The position numbers and the translations under genes were made by a program. 64,000 nt of DNA, taken from Cryptomeria japonica. Taxonomy: Eukaryota > Streptophyta > Pinopsida > Cupressales > Cupressaceae. Shown here one piece after another: positions 60,714-64,000 of this stretch. How positions within the stretch are numbered: the stretch's first letter is position 1; every line of letters begins with the position of its first letter. The notes under the pieces were generated by a model. It searched no databases, was not told the origin of the DNA, and saw nothing but the letters and a program-made list of their open reading frames with translations. The stretch is taken from NCBI RefSeq assembly GCF_030272615.1, contig NC_081407.1:269671870-269735869 (forward strand), read 5' to 3'.

Positions 60714-62357
60714 CAACTTTTGGCCAGAAAGCCGAGCTGTAGCCATCAAAATTTTCACAGCTCTATCCGAACAACGACAAGTAGATTCAGGTATTCAAGC
60801 CTCCCTTTGATTTAATCGTTGCTACGGATGTCGTCGCTGTAGATTTTTACAATGATTTAGGTATGTTTTTTATGAGGTTTATTCAATAGCCTTATTACCA
60901 GGGTTTAGGGTTCTGGGGGATTAGTTATCCATTTTGTATTTTATTTTTTTGGATTCTATATGCTCTTCTTGTTCTTGGATCCTATTCATGTTGTCTTTCG
61001 ACACTGTTTTGGCCGGGTCAGGAGTTTTTGGGGTAGGGTTTTTTGTGAGTTTACAAGTACTTTCCTTCTGGAGCACGTTTGAGGTCTCTGCTAAGCACTT
61101 CAAATGGAAAATGGGATAAATTTGGATAGAGAATAGAAGTCTTTTCTATCCATCACAAGTGCTACATGTTACACGTGTTTTTCCTATGTTTTTTTCACCG
61201 ATCCGTGTCTACATTTGCTAATTCTTATTGTGTAGTGGGTAGTTAGTGTATAGCTGCATTATGCTCTTGCCATGAAAATAATTCGTGTGCAGTTTAGCAT
61301 TTTTCTACTATCTCAATGGATTGAACATTTTTAATGCACGAGGTTTATAGTTTTCTGGGCTCTGATTATTTATGTCCTAGTAATGGCTATTTTAAATATA
61401 AGAGTCTGAAGCATTTTGTAGTTAAGATTGCATACGTCTTTCAAAGCGTTTCTCGTTTCTAAGAAGTTGTGCATCAGAGGTGTGAATTGAAGCTTAAAAA
61501 AAATATATGATAAGAAGTAGGACTAAGAATGGTGATTAGGTCTACAGTAAACATGTTTCTCTTTTTTAAGAAGTTGTGGAAATTTGAAACGCTGATTGAG
61601 AGAGAGATGGTGCTTTTGGGGTTCAGATAAATCATGTTTGACTACACGTGTATATGACAATGTATGTCGCCCGTTGTTTTAAACGGAGAGAAGCTGTTGA
61701 AAAGCTTCAATTTCTGTCTATCTGAACTGAATGTAAGATGATAATCTTGTTAAGTTCAGGCAGCTTTTGTAGTAATCACTATACTTCCTAGTATATAAAT
61801 TAAGGTTGTGGATTAAAGCCTAGGAAGAGCATGTAGTAAGGAAAGGAGTAAGGCCGGTGATTAGTTTTACAGTACGTCTGTGTTATATTTCTAGAAGTCA
61901 TTAAATAAATCCTTTCAGAGAGAAATGGTGCTTCAGAGTTTCAATCATTTATATGTAAGCATATTTGTATATGTGTTGTTGGCCATTTTAAAAGCGACTC
62001 TTGAAATATTGTAGTTTTGAGAATTTAAATACTTTATATAGCAATTAAGAGTACTTAGAAGTTTGCTTCATGGTTTGTTGTGAGGATTGTTATGGGATTT
62101 GTCTTAGCGTTGTAGCAATTGCCAAAAGACCCGAAGTTCTGTGCTGTAGAACTGAATGTAAGATCTTGGCTTGTGTCCCAATATATTTATGAATAGCCTA
62201 TAGTTTTATCTGGCTTGTGTCTAGACATGTTGCATTTCTAGGATTTTCTGAGAAACAAGATCATTAGCTGTCTCAGGTTTTAAATGTTTTTGTAAAGGAG
62301 CATTTATGTATATAATGAAATAGTTGACAGGGATGACTGAGGGTTCCCATTTTGCAG
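60714..62357 (+). other. 5' untranslated exon and 5' UTR intron of the chaperonin gene (inferred)
   Basis: The acceptor TTTTGCAG ends at 62357, eleven bases before the ATG, so the leader must be spliced. Upstream donors that fit are GTATGT at 60861 (after AATGATTTAG) or GTATTC at 60791 (after AGATTCAG). The leader exon would start near 60714-60790. This gives an intron of about 1.5 kb with no stop-free long frame. RNA evidence would decide the donor. Confidence 0.5.
61370..62165 (+). repeat. Diverged tandem duplication inside the 5' UTR intron
   Basis: Anchors repeat in the same order: GGTGATTAG.TCTACAGTA (61532) with GGTGATTAGTTTTACAGTA (61857); AGAGATGGTGCTT (61604) with AGAAATGGTGCTT (61921); GAACTGAATGTAAGAT (61723) with GAACTGAATGTAAGAT (62149). 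A third partial copy of the GAGTCTGAAGCATTTTGTAGTT part is at about 61400 and 61995. About 320-420 bp apart. Confidence 0.7.
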
Positions 62358-62368
62358 GATAAGAGACA

Positions 62369-63703
62369 ATGGCATCAACGTTGTGCAGTATGACAGGAAT
62401 CAGCACTTCTGCAGCTCTCAACAACACTGGAAGAGAGAAGATGAGTGCAACTTCTAACAAATATTGTACGTTGTCCTCCGCATCTGCATTTGCACCCATT
62501 TCCCTTAGAGGTTTAAGCAGAAGGCAAACAATGAGACTACAGAAAAGTGACCGGGGACTTAGTGTAAGGGCTATGGCAAAAGAATTATACTTCAACAAAG
62601 ATGGATCAGCGACAAAGAAACTGCAGGTTAGAGAAATTGCATCTACTTATCAAGAAATTTTATATGCAGAAAATTTCCCCGTGGTATAGCTGTTTGGTGC
62701 ACTGGGTTGATACTGGGCTCACTCTTGTATTCATATCTGAAAATGCACTACAATATCTAATTATATGGCTTCTGATAGCATCATATCACTCTTCTGTAGG
62801 TGGGTGTCAACAAGCTTGCTGATCTTGTTGGCGTCACTCTGGGACCAAAAGGCAGAAATGTTGTTTTAGAGAGTAAATACGGTGCGCCAAAAATTGTGAA
62901 TGATGGTGTGACTGTTGCTAAGGAGGTAAGTTATGGTTTTGTGTTTGTTGGCGTTTGTTCTTTTTGCATTTTTTTGTTCGCCCACATCAGTCTCCTGTGC
63001 TGGCTTTTGAAAGCTTAAGTATTCCAGGGTCAATTGTGAATAGGGTGGTATATAAAAATTTGCAGTTTTCAAGAAACCAAATTTTCAGAAAGGGCAGTGT
63101 AGATGCAGAATTTAGTGGCAAGTACTTCTTCAGAATATTTAACGGAATTGTTGCCTGTATGATAGGTTGAATTAGAGGATCCTGTAGAGAATATTGGAGC
63201 CAAGTTGGTGAGGCAAGCTGCAGCAAAGACAAATGATTTGGCAGGTGATGGAACTACCACATCGGTGGTTCTTGCACAAGGTTTAATAGCCGAAGGCATA
63301 AAGGTACTTTTGTTACCGTGGAGTTGACTGTGCTTAAAGTACCTTTTACATCTTGTTAGTTTATTCTTAACATGAAAGCTTGATTAAGAAATAAGAAAAC
63401 TAAAAGATATATGGACAGGTGAAGTTCAAATCTTAACTTTGCAGCTGAATCTTAACTAAATGATCATGATGTGGTGCAAAAACACCTTTTATATGAATTT
63501 TTTTTTTATTATTCAATGCTTTAACTTTAAGACAGAGAAAATTAAAAGAAGTCAAGCATCTGATTTTTTGAAAAGAATTAGCTGAATGGCAAGGCTGCTG
63601 TGTTCAGGTTGTTGGAGCTGGAGCAAATCCCATTCAGATTACCAGGGGTATTGACAAGACTGTGAAGGCTTTAGTTACTGAACTAAAAGCTATTTCCAAG
63701 GAG
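62369..63703 (+). CDS. CPN60B: Chloroplast chaperonin-60 subunit beta, 5' four coding exons (partial; continues past window)
   Basis: Plastid group I chaperonin (GroEL family) that forms the stromal double-ring folding chamber with alpha subunits and co-chaperonins, and is needed for Rubisco large-subunit folding. Coding exons: 62369-62626, 62800-62925, 63166-63303, 63608-63703; all introns are phase 0 with GT/AG ends and total 206 codons of the usual ~600. Residues 1 to about 67 are a Ser/Thr/Arg-rich transit peptide ending near [11 protein letters not shown]. The mature part shows [19 protein letters not shown] and NDGVTVAKE (ATP-binding), [19 protein letters not shown] and [13 protein letters not shown] (catalytic Asp loop). 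All key residues are intact and codon frames are clean, unlike everything else here. The beta type is preferred over alpha by the [10 protein letters not shown] start and [14 protein letters not shown]; later exons lie beyond 64000. Confidence 0.96.
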
Positions 63704-64000
63704 GTAAATTTTATCCCTCCACATCATTGTGTTCACTGTTCGGTTGAGTTTGGTTCGCAATTTGTATGAGATGGTTGTTTTCTGACAAAGTTGTGTTTTG
63801 TCTTTTTAGTGGAAACTATATTCCAGGTGTCCCTGTTGTCCCTTTGTCTGCCCAACTGATAGCAACGAGCTTCAGTAGACCTAATGTATGATGCTGTCTC
63901 ATGCATGACATTGTAGTACTGTGTGTTTTGTTAGATGCTATATTTGTTAGAAATACATATTGATAAGATACTGTTGTACCCTACTTTTATTGTATCCTGG
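63704..64000 (+). other. Fourth coding intron of the chaperonin gene (open at window edge)
   Basis: Begins GTAAAT after AAGGAG. No acceptor followed by the next conserved chaperonin block (a VEDSEL-like start) appears before 64000. Confidence 0.8.

Noticed and set aside
62221-63299. Minus-strand frames over the chaperonin exons
   Set aside because: Antisense shadows; the plus strand has the conserved chaperonin sequence with proper splice sites.

Overview
The window is nuclear DNA of a large, repeat-rich plant genome, most likely a gymnosperm (conifer or relative). This rests on one intron-containing plastid chaperonin gene at the right edge, a plant L1-type LINE, Tat-type Ty3/gypsy and Ty1/copia elements with long LTRs (1.1-1.5 kb), and deep nesting of decayed retrotransposons. 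The species assignment is inference. I saw no tRNA, rRNA or CRISPR.

Layout. 1-2650: 3' part of a minus-strand copia element (LTR end 1-146, internal 147-1336) holding a second LTR of the same family (1337-2455). 3260-3502: (GTATAT)n microsatellite. 3594-20423: complete-length but decayed minus-strand Ty3/gypsy Tat-type element (LTRs 3594-5029 and 18968-20423, TSD AGTTG), with gag, protease, a G-patch-bearing linker, RT, two RNase H domains and integrase. 22862-23160 plus 40645-41408: a solo LTR (TSD GTTTT) split by a minus-strand copia element at 23161-40639 (TSD AGGTG). Inside the gag of that copia element lies the most unusual object here, a tandem array of seven ~1.64-1.69 kb units (27545-39275), each an LTR plus primer-binding site plus the first ~100 codons of gag. 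41492-42030, 44146-45568 and 46217-47551: three further plus-strand LTRs. 51561-52960: short direct repeats and degenerate telomere-like tracts in opposite orientations. 53334-55704: gypsy-type solo LTR (TSD TTTTG) with a nested copia solo LTR (54125-55298). 55705-59989: decayed minus-strand L1-type LINE. 60700-64000: 5' part of the plus-strand gene for the chloroplast chaperonin-60 beta subunit (5' UTR intron plus four coding exons, cut off by the window edge).

How it fits together. The target-site duplications give an insertion order. An old plus-strand element (3' LTR probably 41492-42030) received the gypsy element and a solo LTR; that solo LTR received the copia element; its gag received another LTR; and unequal crossing-over between that LTR and the element's own 5' LTR then built the array. 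The array LTRs are visibly chimeric (left part like the 5' LTR at 39276, right part like the LTR at 27545) and units 4+5 and 6+7 form a duplicated 3333-bp dimer. A second cross-cutting signal is a hairpin with a changing, self-compensating stem around a C-run loop (transcript sense) near the 3' end of at least five different copia-type LTRs. The only gene likely to be functional is the chaperonin gene.
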